Source: Bacteroidota bacterium (lineage in GTDB: Bacteria; Bacteroidota; Ignavibacteria; Ignavibacteriales; Ignavibacteriaceae). Taken from it: a DNA stretch of 38,646 bases. The stretch is from the NCBI GenBank assembly GCA_023453665.1, contig JAEXTA010000018.1, positions 1 through 38,646 on the forward strand, written 5' to 3'. Position numbers and translations under genes: made by a program. Below the pieces are notes generated by a model that worked only from the letters and a program-made list of their open reading frames with translations, ran no database searches and had not been told where the DNA came from. Within the stretch, counting starts at the first letter, position 1. Each line of letters starts with the position of its first letter. This document shows positions 31,800 through 38,646 of the stretch, in pieces.

Positions 31800-32690
31800 A
31801 TGAGCGCGTACAAAGTTTTGTTGTTCTACAAATATGTCCAATTAGAAAACCCACAAGAGATTGTCGATACGCATCTGAAATGGTGTCTTCAAAATGAAAT
31901 AAAGGGAAGAGTATTTTTTGCACGTGAAGGTGTTAACGGAACAGTTTCTGGTACGAACGGGAATATTCAAAAATATAAAAATCACTTAACCGGGTTTGAC
32001 AATTTCAAAGATATCTGGTTTAAAGAGGATGATTCCGATTCGCATGCTTTTAAGAAGATGCACGTTCGGTTGAAAAATGAAATTGTTAACGGCGATCTGA
32101 AAGAAGTCTCGATAAAAAACGGGGGGAAGAGAATAACTCCTGAACAGCTAAGAAAATTTTATGATGAAGAAAAAGAGTTTGTTATAGTCGATGCGCGTAA
32201 CTGGTATGAAAGTAAAATCGGGAAGTTTAAAAACGCAGTTACTCCTCAATTAAAAAATTTCCGTGAATGGACTCAATTTGCTGATGAAGAACTTATCAAA
32301 CAAAAAGACAAAACAATCATTACATATTGTACCGGCGGAATCAGATGCGAGAAAGCTTCAGCCTATCTTGTTGAAAAAGGTTTTAAAGATGTTTACCAGC
32401 TTGATGGCGGTATTTTCAATTATATAAAACAATATCCCGATACTTACTGGCAGGGTGGAATGTTTGTGTTCGACGAAAGAAGAGTTGTTGAACCTAACAC
32501 AATTGATGAACTTAAGTTTGTCTCGGATTGTCATTTCTGCGGAAAGCCGACGACGTATTATATCAACTGTCATAATGTTGATTGCGATAAGATTATTATT
32601 TCCTGCCACGCTTGCAAAATAGAAAATGATTATTGCTGCAGTGATGAATGTCGTACTTCAATGAACAAAAGGAAAGTTTTTCACGGTTAG
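31800..32690 (+). CDS. trhO: tRNA uridine(34) hydroxylase, TrhO/YceA rhodanese-family
   Basis: A 296-residue enzyme that makes 5-hydroxyuridine at wobble position 34 of tRNA with molecular oxygen. Residues about 1-95 are the N-terminal acylphosphatase-like domain (GRVFFAREGVNGTVSG is a strong YceA hallmark); about 110-215 the rhodanese domain with FVIVDARNWYE and the active-site loop C177-T-G-G-I-R-C183; the C-terminus carries many Cys/His (CHFCG, NCHNVDC, SCHAC, YCCSDEC) likely binding zinc. Length and domain order are normal. It begins 61 bp after REP copy 2 and converges on the DUF2911 gene. Confidence 0.95.
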   Translation: MSAYKVLLFYKYVQLENPQEIVDTHLKWCLQNEIKGRVFFAREGVNGTVSGTNGNIQKYKNHLTGFDNFKDIWFKEDDSDSHAFKKMHVRLKNEIVNGDLKEVSIKNGGKRITPEQLRKFYDEEKEFVIVDARNWYESKIGKFKNAVTPQLKNFREWTQFADEELIKQKDKTIITYCTGGIRCEKASAYLVEKGFKDVYQLDGGIFNYIKQYPDTYWQGGMFVFDERRVVEPNTIDELKFVSDCHFCGKPTTYYINCHNVDCDKIIISCHACKIENDYCCSDECRTSMNKRKVFHG

Positions 32691-32710
32691 TTTTATAAAG
32701 ATACAGCAAT

Positions 32711-32738
32711 GCAGCAGGCAATTAAAATTGCCTACTGC
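32711..32738. terminator. Hairpin between convergent trhO and DUF2911 genes
   Basis: GCAGCAGGCAATT-aa-AATTGCCTACTGC forms a 13-bp stem with one mismatch, 20 bp after the trhO stop and 17 bp after the DUF2911 stop on the other strand. The right arm is partly repeated again just after it (TATTGCCTATTGC). It probably ends transcription in both directions. Confidence 0.55.
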
Positions 32739-32755
32739 ATATTGCCTATTGCTTA

Positions 32756-33604
32756 TTAGCTCTTCCAATCAGCCAAAAGTTTTTTCATAGCATCAAAATC
32801 AAAAGGGGCGCTTTCCATTTTTGAACCATGTTCAATAGCTTTTTCAAGTGTTGTAATTGCATCATTCTTTTTTCCAAGTTTTGCCTGCAGTTGTGCTTTG
32901 ATCCTCATGTTCCAGTAATTCTCGTTTATATTAGTTGATGCGTTAATCCAGTTCATTGCTTCATCAAGATTAACATTGTTCTGCAAACAGTATTGTGCGG
33001 CAGACATTGGCGTTCCCCAGTCAACACTCTTGCGGGCTTTTGCTAAAGTTTGTTCCTGGGTTTCAGTTTCAATTTTAAATGATACTTTTAATTTTTCCCA
33101 GGCGAGTGAAACCATTGCAGATTTTTCATCAACATCATCAAATGTGAATTGCATTCTTTCAACATGCGGATTCATCTGAGGTTTTACTTTTAATCTCAGT
33201 ACTTCATTTTCTTTTACAAAATTTGAACCGCCTCCGACTTTTGTGTTTCCGCTGAATATTACATCCCACTCATCTTTGCCGGGCATTGTGTGAATTCCAT
33301 AAGTACCGGCTTTTAATAAATTGCCATTGACCTTCACATCATCCGAAAATACAATTGAAGTAACTTCATTTGCACCAGTACGCCAGATTTGTCCGTAAGG
33401 TACAAGTTCTCCCCAGACCACTCTTCCTTTTACTCCGGGACGGCAATAATTTATAGTAACATCAGTAACACCGACAGTTTGTGTAACAACAGCTTTGGGG
33501 CTTGATCTAGGCGGTTGAAACTGCTGTGCATAATCTGAAGTTGTTATTGTCAGCAGAAATAAAACCAGCATAGCTAAACGAACTTTTCTGAACGATACAG
33601 TCAT
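32756..33604 (-). CDS. Exported DUF2911 protein with helical C-terminus
   Basis: A 282-residue protein. ATG 33604 is chosen over an upstream in-frame Met at 33724 because it has a GGAAG box and starts the signal peptide (MTVSFRKVRLAMLVLFLLTI, cleavage near DYAQQ). DUF2911 core about 27-175: SSPKAVVTQTVGVTDVTINY, the GRVVWGELVPYGQIWRTGAN motif read in two parts, and TYGIHTMPGKDEWDVIF. After about 195 come TPR-like helices (LDEAMNWINASTNINENYW; DAITTLEKAIEHG). The function of DUF2911 is unknown; the family is widespread in Bacteroidota as periplasmic proteins. It diverges from the membrane protein at 33733. Confidence 0.85.
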   Translation of the reverse strand: MTVSFRKVRLAMLVLFLLTITTSDYAQQFQPPRSSPKAVVTQTVGVTDVTINYCRPGVKGRVVWGELVPYGQIWRTGANEVTSIVFSDDVKVNGNLLKAGTYGIHTMPGKDEWDVIFSGNTKVGGGSNFVKENEVLRLKVKPQMNPHVERMQFTFDDVDEKSAMVSLAWEKLKVSFKIETETQEQTLAKARKSVDWGTPMSAAQYCLQNNVNLDEAMNWINASTNINENYWNMRIKAQLQAKLGKKNDAITTLEKAIEHGSKMESAPFDFDAMKKLLADWKS

Positions 33605-33732
33605 AGCATCTTCCTTTTTGATTAATGATAATAAATTAATAATTCCGTGCAGGAATGAATTTGAATAAGGAATGTGTATTTGTAAATTTGATTCCAAGTT
33701 AAAAATCAATGTACATAAAGTCAATTTAAAGC

Positions 33733-34248
33733 ATGATCGAAGAAAGTCTTCAGGAAGCTAAACCCGACGAACCAACGTATAAAAAATGGATCGCGTCTGT
33801 TATAATTCTTCCTATTGCTGTTTACTTTACTCTTAACAGAGGTGATTATACTGTCATTGACACCGCAGACCTTATAATTCATGAAGCCGGACATTTTTTC
33901 TTTATGTTCTTCGGGAAATATATTTACACACTCGGCGGAACATTGATGCAGATAATTCTTCCGTCAATAATTATCTGGTACTTTTTCAGTAATTCATACA
34001 GAACGGGAGTTCAGTTTTCGGCATTATGGCTCGGACATAACTTCATCAACATAAGTGTTTATGCTGCCGATGCACAGGCTCGAAAACTGCCGCTGCTTGG
34101 CGGTAATAAAGTTTATCATGACTGGCATTATCTTCTAAAAGAAATTAATCTTCTTCAATATGATTATGCGGTTGGTTATTTATTCTATGGAATTGCAATA
34201 CTTATTTTTATAGTGATATTATTAATGCCTCTCTTTATCCACGACTAA
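33733..34248 (+). CDS. Membrane protein with HExxH motif (M50-like putative metalloprotease)
   Basis: A 171-residue protein with about four membrane helices (18-34, 64-86, 93-110, 143-168). The second segment begins with a zinc-protease-like H50-E51-A-G-H54 right at the membrane border (ADLIIHEAGHFFFMFFG), as in site-2-type (M50) proteases. Further conserved-looking polar residues in later helices (LGHNFINISVYAADAQA, with His, Asn and Asp) could complete the metal site. It is smaller than known M50 enzymes, so activity is not certain. The next gene follows after 18 bp. Confidence 0.6.
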   Translation: MIEESLQEAKPDEPTYKKWIASVIILPIAVYFTLNRGDYTVIDTADLIIHEAGHFFFMFFGKYIYTLGGTLMQIILPSIIIWYFFSNSYRTGVQFSALWLGHNFINISVYAADAQARKLPLLGGNKVYHDWHYLLKEINLLQYDYAVGYLFYGIAILIFIVILLMPLFIHD

Positions 34249-34266
34249 TTTTTAAGTTAACATCAA

Positions 34267-35091
34267 ATGAAAATTTTTTTATACATAATTGTTTTACTGG
34301 CTTACTATAATCTTTCAGCACAAGACGGACTAGTCAAAAACTTTTTTCCGGATGGTAAAGTTGAATCCGAAATTAATTTCAATAATAACATCAGGGAAGG
34401 TGAAGCAAAATTTTATCATTCTAACGGTAATCTTAAAGAAGAGAGATTTTATGTTAACGGAAGAGTTGAAGGTCTTGTAAGAGTGTATAATGAAAATGGA
34501 AAAATAAAAGAACTTATAAATCTTGAAAACGGGAAACGCGAAGGACCTTCAACATTATTTGATGACGAAGGAAATTACCTGACGGACATAAATTATTCCA
34601 ATGGGAAAAGAGTTATCCCCGAAGAAAAAATAATTGAAGAACGGGTAATTGCAAAGGTAGAAGAAGAAAAGGAGAAAGTCCCTGAGGAAACACCGGTAAA
34701 AAAAGAAAAGAAGAAAAACGATAACGGTGAAATAGCTCCTCCTCCACTTATGGTTGAAGAAGAATTGGAAAATGATCCCGCATTTTATATGACAGTTGAA
34801 GTTATGCCTGAACCTGTTGGCGGGTTTGAAAAAATTCAAAGTAAAATAAAATATCCTAAAGAAGCATTTGAACGGGGGATACAGGGAACTGTTAAGGTTA
34901 TGACATTCATAAATGAATATGGTGATGTTGAACGTGCTGAAGTTTCAGAAGGATTAGGATTTGGTTGTGATGAAATTGCACGTATCGCAGTATATTATAC
35001 AAAGTTCAAACCCGGATTGCAGAGAGGTAAACCTGTTCGGGTTCAAATGAATGTGCCGGTGGAGTTTAAACTAACCGGACAAACTAATTAA
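34267..35091 (+). CDS. Exported MORN-repeat protein with TonB C-terminal domain
   Basis: A 274-residue protein. Signal peptide 1-18 (MKIFLYIIVLLAYYNLSA). Residues about 22-112 hold four MORN/YwqK-like repeats (FFPDGKVESEINFNNNIREG, FYHSNGNLKEERFYVNGRVEG, with the same G-K-x-x-x-x-x-x-x-x-G-x-x-x-G spacing in the next two). Residues about 115-165 are Lys/Glu/Pro-rich, like the periplasm-spanning part of TonB. Residues about 180-270 are a TonB C-terminal domain (GGFEKIQSKIKYPKEAFERG, VKVMTFINEYGDVERAEV). Instead of a TonB inner-membrane anchor it has a cleavable-looking signal peptide. The 3' end overlaps pdxB by 8 bp on the opposite strand. Confidence 0.83.
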   Translation: MKIFLYIIVLLAYYNLSAQDGLVKNFFPDGKVESEINFNNNIREGEAKFYHSNGNLKEERFYVNGRVEGLVRVYNENGKIKELINLENGKREGPSTLFDDEGNYLTDINYSNGKRVIPEEKIIEERVIAKVEEEKEKVPEETPVKKEKKKNDNGEIAPPPLMVEEELENDPAFYMTVEVMPEPVGGFEKIQSKIKYPKEAFERGIQGTVKVMTFINEYGDVERAEVSEGLGFGCDEIARIAVYYTKFKPGLQRGKPVRVQMNVPVEFKLTGQTN

Positions 35092-36220
35092 CAACTTTAA
35101 AGCGTAAAGTTTTAAGGATGTTTGTCAGTTCAGAATTTTTATTTTTTAGGCTGACCGTATAATTGTTGAATTCCCTTCTGAACGGATAATTCTTTCTTAA
35201 CAAATCGAAGTGTTTTACTTTTTCTTCTTTACTCATCGTTAAAACTTTTCTCATCTCATTGTCATCATTCTGAATATGATAAACTTTGTTCAATACTCTA
35301 TTAAGAGTTGATTCAAAGTTATCTTTACTATCTATTTCAATTAATTCATTTTCAACAAGAGGCAATTCAGGCTTCCAGTTCGTTGATATTTTTAAATAAT
35401 GACAGAGAGAATCATACATCATTTTTGTTCCGTTAACTTTTCCCTCAAATGAATACCCGGCAATGTGTGGAGTGCCGATTATTACTTTCTCCAGCAAGCT
35501 TGAATCTAAGTCGGGTTCATTTTCCCAAACATCAAGCACAGCAGAAAATTTTTTCTGCGGAATTATTTTATTCAGGATTTTATTGTCAACAACCTCACCT
35601 CTTGAAGCATTAATGAATATGCATTCATCATTAAGGACAGAAAGAGTTTTCTCACCGAACAGATGATAAGTTTTATCAATGCCATCAATATTTAACGGAA
35701 CGTGAAGTGTTATGATATCAGCGGTAAGTACTTCATGCAGATCTTTGAAATCAGGATTATTTGTTTTTCTTTTTAAAGGAGGGTCATTCAACAGGATGTT
35801 CATTCCCAGTGCTTTAGCTATGCGCGAAACCCTGCTGCCGATATTTCCCACACCAACAATACCAATTGTTTTATTTTCTAGTGAAAAATTATTTTTTGCT
35901 GCCAGATAATATATCGATGTAAAAACATATTCAGTTACGGCATCGGCATTACAACCTGCGGCATCAGCAAAAAAAATGTTTTGTGATGAAAGATATTCTT
36001 TGTCGATATGATCGGTACCAATTGTCGCTGTCCCGACAAATTTCACTTTTGTGTTTTGTAGAAGTTCCTCATCAACTTTTGTAACGGAACGAACGATCAA
36101 AACATCTGTGTCAATCAAATCTTTGTTTGTTATTTTTCTGCCGGGCATCAAAACCAATTCACCTAATTGTGAAAAAGCTTCTTCCGCGTATGTTATATTT
36201 TCATCTATTACAATTTTCAT
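35084..36220 (-). CDS. pdxB: 4-phosphoerythronate dehydrogenase
   Basis: A 378-residue NAD-dependent D-2-hydroxyacid dehydrogenase, second step of the DXP-dependent pyridoxal phosphate pathway. The N-terminus (MKIVIDENITYAEEAFSQLG), VRSVTKVDEELL and FVGTATIGTDHID are typical of PdxB; GIVGVGNIGSRVSRIAKALG is the dinucleotide fold; INASRGEVVDN and DVWENEPDLD follow; TPHIAGYSFEGKVNGT carries the catalytic His; and a C-terminal DUF3410-like dimerisation region (about 290-378) separates PdxB from SerA-type enzymes. Length matches the E. coli enzyme. No other pdx gene is present in the window. Confidence 0.93.
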   Translation of the reverse strand: MKIVIDENITYAEEAFSQLGELVLMPGRKITNKDLIDTDVLIVRSVTKVDEELLQNTKVKFVGTATIGTDHIDKEYLSSQNIFFADAAGCNADAVTEYVFTSIYYLAAKNNFSLENKTIGIVGVGNIGSRVSRIAKALGMNILLNDPPLKRKTNNPDFKDLHEVLTADIITLHVPLNIDGIDKTYHLFGEKTLSVLNDECIFINASRGEVVDNKILNKIIPQKKFSAVLDVWENEPDLDSSLLEKVIIGTPHIAGYSFEGKVNGTKMMYDSLCHYLKISTNWKPELPLVENELIEIDSKDNFESTLNRVLNKVYHIQNDDNEMRKVLTMSKEEKVKHFDLLRKNYPFRREFNNYTVSLKNKNSELTNILKTLRFKVVN

Positions 36221-36269
36221 ATTACAAATCTAAGGAATAACATTTGAAAATATTATATGATTTCAAACC

Positions 36270-36312
36270 ACATCACGTAGGGACAGCATAATATGCTGTC
36301 CCTACGTGATGT
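36270..36312. repeat. REP hairpin, copy 3 (remote from the transposase)
   Basis: The same 29-base core as the two copies flanking the transposase (36277-36305), here extended by seven perfectly pairing bases on each side, ACATCAC (36270-36276) and GTGATGT (36306-36312), giving a 20-bp perfect stem. It lies in the divergent intergenic region between pdxB and mgtE, 4.5 kb from the transposase. Confidence 0.95.
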
Positions 36313-36440
36313 ATGATATAAACATAAATGCAGATTGTTTTTTCTGAGATTAAAATATATTTTGAACCGCAATTTTATATTAATAAATACTGCAAACTAT
36401 GTAATCCATAATACACCGGCACTTTAAAGAGGAGACGCAA

Positions 36441-37820
36441 ATGCTAAGCCAGTTGCTTCAACCCGAAATAAAATCACTAATAGAAGAGCGTGAGCTTAGC
36501 ACGCTTAAGGAAATTTTAAGCGATTGGTCTCCAACCGACATAGCTGAACTGCTCGCAGACCTTCCCGAAAATGAACAGGTAATAATCTTCCGGCTGCTTC
36601 CAAAAGATCTTGCTGCTGATACTTTTGAGTATCTCGACTTCGATTCCCAGATGAGTTTGTTAAAAGCAATGGGCAAAGAAGAGGTTGCAACCGTCCTTAA
36701 TGAAATGTCACCTGATGATCGTACTGCACTTCTTGAAGAATTACCGGGCGCTGCTGCCAGACAATTAATTACACTTCTTTCAGCAGAAGAAAGAAAAATT
36801 GCCCAGGCGCTTCTTGGTTATCCTGAGAATAGCGTCGGAAGATTGATGACCCCGGATTATATTGCTGTAAGACCGGAATGGACAATCAAGGAATCACTTG
36901 ATTTTATCAGGACGAACGGACACAATAGTGAAACCTTAAACATTGTCTATGTAATTGATCCGAAAGGAAAATTAATAGACGATATAAGAATACGCGATTT
37001 TCTTTTAGCTCCGCTTGATGGTATTGCCGCTGACCTGATGGATGAAACGTTCATTGCTTTGCATGTAACTGACGACCAGGAAACTGCAGTAGAGCTTTTT
37101 AAAAAATATGACCGCGTCGCTATTCCCGTTGTCGATGCGTTTGGTGTACTGCTTGGTATTGTAACCGTTGATGATATTATTGACGTTGCCGAAGAAGAAG
37201 CCACCGAAGACATCCATAAACTCGGCGGTATGGAAGCATTGGAAGATCCGTACATATCTGTTCCGCTTTTGGAAATGGTAAAGAAACGAGCCGGATGGTT
37301 AGTGATACTCTTAATCGGTGAAATGCTGACAGCTTCTGCAATGGGTTTTTTTGAAGATGAAATCAGCAAAGCAGTTATACTCGCTTTATTTGTTCCGCTG
37401 ATAATTTCAAGCGGCGGCAACACAGGTTCGCAGGCTGCAACACTTGTTATACGTGCAATGGCATTGGGTGAAATTACTCTCCAGGACTGGTGGACGGTAA
37501 TGAAAAGAGAGATCTTATCAGGATTTTTGTTAGGGTGTATTCTTGGTTCAGTTGGTTTTTTAAGAATATTTGTCTGGACTTCTTTCAGTGATACATTCGG
37601 TACACACTGGGTTGAGATCGGATTAACAGTAAGCTTCTCACTAATTGGTGTTGTACTTTGGGGAACACTTACCGGGTCTATGCTTCCCTTTGTATTAAAA
37701 AGATTCGGGGCTGACCCGGCTACATCCTCAGCACCTTTTGTTGCTACGCTTGTTGATGTGATCGGTATAGTTATCTACTTTGGATTAGCAATTTTCTTCC
37801 TTAGCGGAACGTTACTTTGA
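36441..37820 (+). CDS. mgtE: MgtE magnesium transporter
   Basis: A 459-residue Mg2+ channel. ATG 36441 has GAGGAG 7 bases upstream. Domains: MgtE N superhelical domain about 25-130 (LADLPENEQVIIFRLLPKDLAADTF read in parts; LSAEERKIAQALLGYPENSVG); tandem CBS about 135-260 (VGRLMTPDYIAVRPEWTIKE; DRVAIPVVDAFGVLLGIVTV); the connecting plug helix; and five membrane helices about 285-455, with the pore signature SSGGNTGSQAATLVIRAMA and the last-helix Asp (DVIGIVIYFGLA). The N and CBS domains close the pore when Mg2+ is plentiful. No M-box riboswitch is recognisable in the 128 bp between the REP hairpin and the start. Confidence 0.97.
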   Translation: MLSQLLQPEIKSLIEERELSTLKEILSDWSPTDIAELLADLPENEQVIIFRLLPKDLAADTFEYLDFDSQMSLLKAMGKEEVATVLNEMSPDDRTALLEELPGAAARQLITLLSAEERKIAQALLGYPENSVGRLMTPDYIAVRPEWTIKESLDFIRTNGHNSETLNIVYVIDPKGKLIDDIRIRDFLLAPLDGIAADLMDETFIALHVTDDQETAVELFKKYDRVAIPVVDAFGVLLGIVTVDDIIDVAEEEATEDIHKLGGMEALEDPYISVPLLEMVKKRAGWLVILLIGEMLTASAMGFFEDEISKAVILALFVPLIISSGGNTGSQAATLVIRAMALGEITLQDWWTVMKREILSGFLLGCILGSVGFLRIFVWTSFSDTFGTHWVEIGLTVSFSLIGVVLWGTLTGSMLPFVLKRFGADPATSSAPFVATLVDVIGIVIYFGLAIFFLSGTLL

Positions 37821-38198
37821 TTAACTTTAATGGCTGCCCGGAAGTACTCTCATGACACATCTTGAAGTAACATTACTAATTTGTTTTAACCTCAATACTA
37901 TTTAAATTTAGCTCAAAGTTGAGCTTTTTTAATGAAGTGTCAGAGAAGCAATTAATATGCATCTTCTCAGATTCAAACTGTTTTAACGAACAAAAAGCGG
38001 AGTGATATTTGTTCTATCGGGCGTGATGGACAAATATCGGTTACCGTCTTTTTCAATTCCATACTAAACAAAAATACACACCGCCCGGTATAGAATAATG
38101 TGATTCACTTTAGCGAAGCTGTGTAAACTCATAAGCAGAATCATTTTATTTAAATTAAAATTGGGTTATTATTGAACCACCTTAAAAATTATAATTAT
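37821..38198. other. 378-bp intergenic region with terminator and inverted repeats
   Basis: No convincing gene. It holds the mgtE terminator (37910-37930), then an inverted repeat GATATTTGT / ACAAATATC (38004-38012 and 38030-38038), and a longer-range pairing of CTATCGGGCG (38014-38023) with CGCCCG-gt-ATAG (38082-38093). The two pairings overlap, so they would exclude each other. They lie 105-195 bp before the polysaccharide-export gene and could be part of its leader RNA. Confidence 0.5.
37910..37930 (+). terminator. Intrinsic terminator downstream of mgtE
   Basis: AGCTCAA-ag-TTGAGCT forms a 7-bp stem (or 6 bp with a four-base loop), and the T run continues to 37930. It is 90 bp after the mgtE stop. 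Confidence 0.8.
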
Positions 38199-38646
38199 AT
38201 GAGCCTAAAATTCTTTCAACTTTGCCTGCTTATAATATTAATCTTATCTCCCACTATCATTTCTCAATCCGAACAAATAAAAAACCGGCTTCAGAGTGAA
38301 GGTATTTCCACAAAAGAAGATGTGCTTGAAGCATTAAGAAAAAGAAATATGACTGAAGAGGATGCAAGAAGACTTGCCTCTCAGTATGGGATGGATTATG
38401 ACACATTTATTGCAACATATATTACAGGCAGCGCAGCACCGGTTGAACTTCCGCCGCCCGTTAATTCTGTAGTTGATACTACAATCAATATGACAAACAC
38501 AATTATTAACCAGGTTGATACCACCGCAGAGAAAAAGGAGGAGATCCAGGTTGACAGAACACCGGTTGCCGGCAAGGATGGTCTTGAATATTTCGGCTAT
38601 AACATGTTTAAAAATATTCCGTCATCATTTGAACCGACAGATATTG
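38199..38646 (+). CDS. Polysaccharide biosynthesis/export protein (SLBB/Wza-like), N-terminal part
   Basis: The first 149 residues of a protein that continues past the window edge. Signal peptide 1-24 (MSLKFFQLCLLIILILSPTI). Residues about 25-75 form a charged helical region (IKNRLQSEGISTKEDVLEAL; MTEEDARRLASQYGM). After a Pro/Thr-rich linker the text FGYNMFKNIPSSFEPTDI appears, which in Bacteroidota polysaccharide export proteins stands just before the export domain and SLBB repeats. Such proteins form the outer-membrane channel for capsule or exopolysaccharide. The visible part lacks the export domain itself, so the call rests on this introductory pattern. Confidence 0.7.
   Translation, partial: MSLKFFQLCLLIILILSPTIISQSEQIKNRLQSEGISTKEDVLEALRKRNMTEEDARRLASQYGMDYDTFIATYITGSAAPVELPPPVNSVVDTTINMTNTIINQVDTTAEKKEEIQVDRTPVAGKDGLEYFGYNMFKNIPSSFEPTDI

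Noticed and set aside
31166..36305. Three identical 29-base repeats considered as CRISPR-like repeats
   Set aside because: They are perfect hairpins, are spaced 0.5 and 4.5 kb apart rather than by 30-40 bp spacers, flank a transposase, and no cas genes are present.
36313..36440. M-box type Mg2+ riboswitch upstream of mgtE
   Set aside because: The region is short and AT-rich and shows none of the GC-rich paired elements of an M-box.
38099..38180. Short minus-strand open frame of about 26 codons in the gap before the polysaccharide-export gene
   Set aside because: It has no ribosome-binding site and no membrane-helix or domain character, unlike the miniprotein at 15893-15994.

Overview
The window reads as a chromosomal segment of a Bacteroidota/Chlorobi-type bacterium, most likely Ignavibacteria or a close relative. 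The DNA is AT-rich. Three predicted secreted proteins end in the type A sorting domain of the type IX secretion system (T9SS) with the core NYPNPFNPST, which is very common in Ignavibacteria. Two further proteins (a TonB-dependent receptor and a vWA protein) start with a carboxypeptidase-regulatory-like domain, another habit of this group. No rRNA, tRNA, prophage or CRISPR array was seen.

Layout. 1-4100: tail of an FAD-dependent reductase, a T9SS cargo gene bracketed by two related palindromic repeats, a vWA-domain surface protein and an Mpv17-like membrane protein. 4100-8810: a higBA toxin-antitoxin pair with a compact promoter/operator, a TonB-dependent receptor, and a hybrid histidine kinase with a degenerate receiver domain. 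8923-13331: UDP-glucose dehydrogenase, then a tightly packed run of NusG paralogue, YhaM-like exoribonuclease, TPR protein and class III sirtuin. 13328-14663 (minus): lipoprotein, GlsB-like protein, MarR regulator. 14837-16208: a metallo-beta-lactamase-fold protein lacking a core Asp, and a 33-residue membrane miniprotein not annotated by ordinary length cut-offs. 16209-19295: DinB-like protein, membrane protein, cobalamin adenosyltransferase, a DNA-binding-less B12 protein with the CarH-type light-sensor signature, DUF2752 and TM2 proteins. 19341-24938: an iron/metal operon with a 14-bp palindromic operator, two DtxR-type regulators (one membrane-anchored and fused to tandem FeoA domains), FeoB divided by one in-frame stop, an outer-membrane protein, and exonuclease III. 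25004-25428: hicBA. 25508-29678 (minus): two T9SS cargo proteins. 29777-31123: class II CPD photolyase. 31161-31739: a REP-associated transposase split by a frameshift and flanked by REP hairpins; a third REP lies at 36270. 31800-38646: trhO, a DUF2911 protein, an HExxH membrane protein, a secreted MORN/TonB-C protein, pdxB, mgtE, and the start of a polysaccharide-export gene.

The most interesting leads are: (1) the cobO plus stand-alone CarH-like B12 sensor module, with a photolyase gene 11 kb away; (2) the feo operon, with its membrane-tethered DtxR-FeoA-FeoA protein and FeoB split at a single stop codon; (3) the REP/transposase system, whose outer hairpin arms differ in sequence between copies but still pair. 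All functional statements rest on motif reading by eye; no database search was possible.
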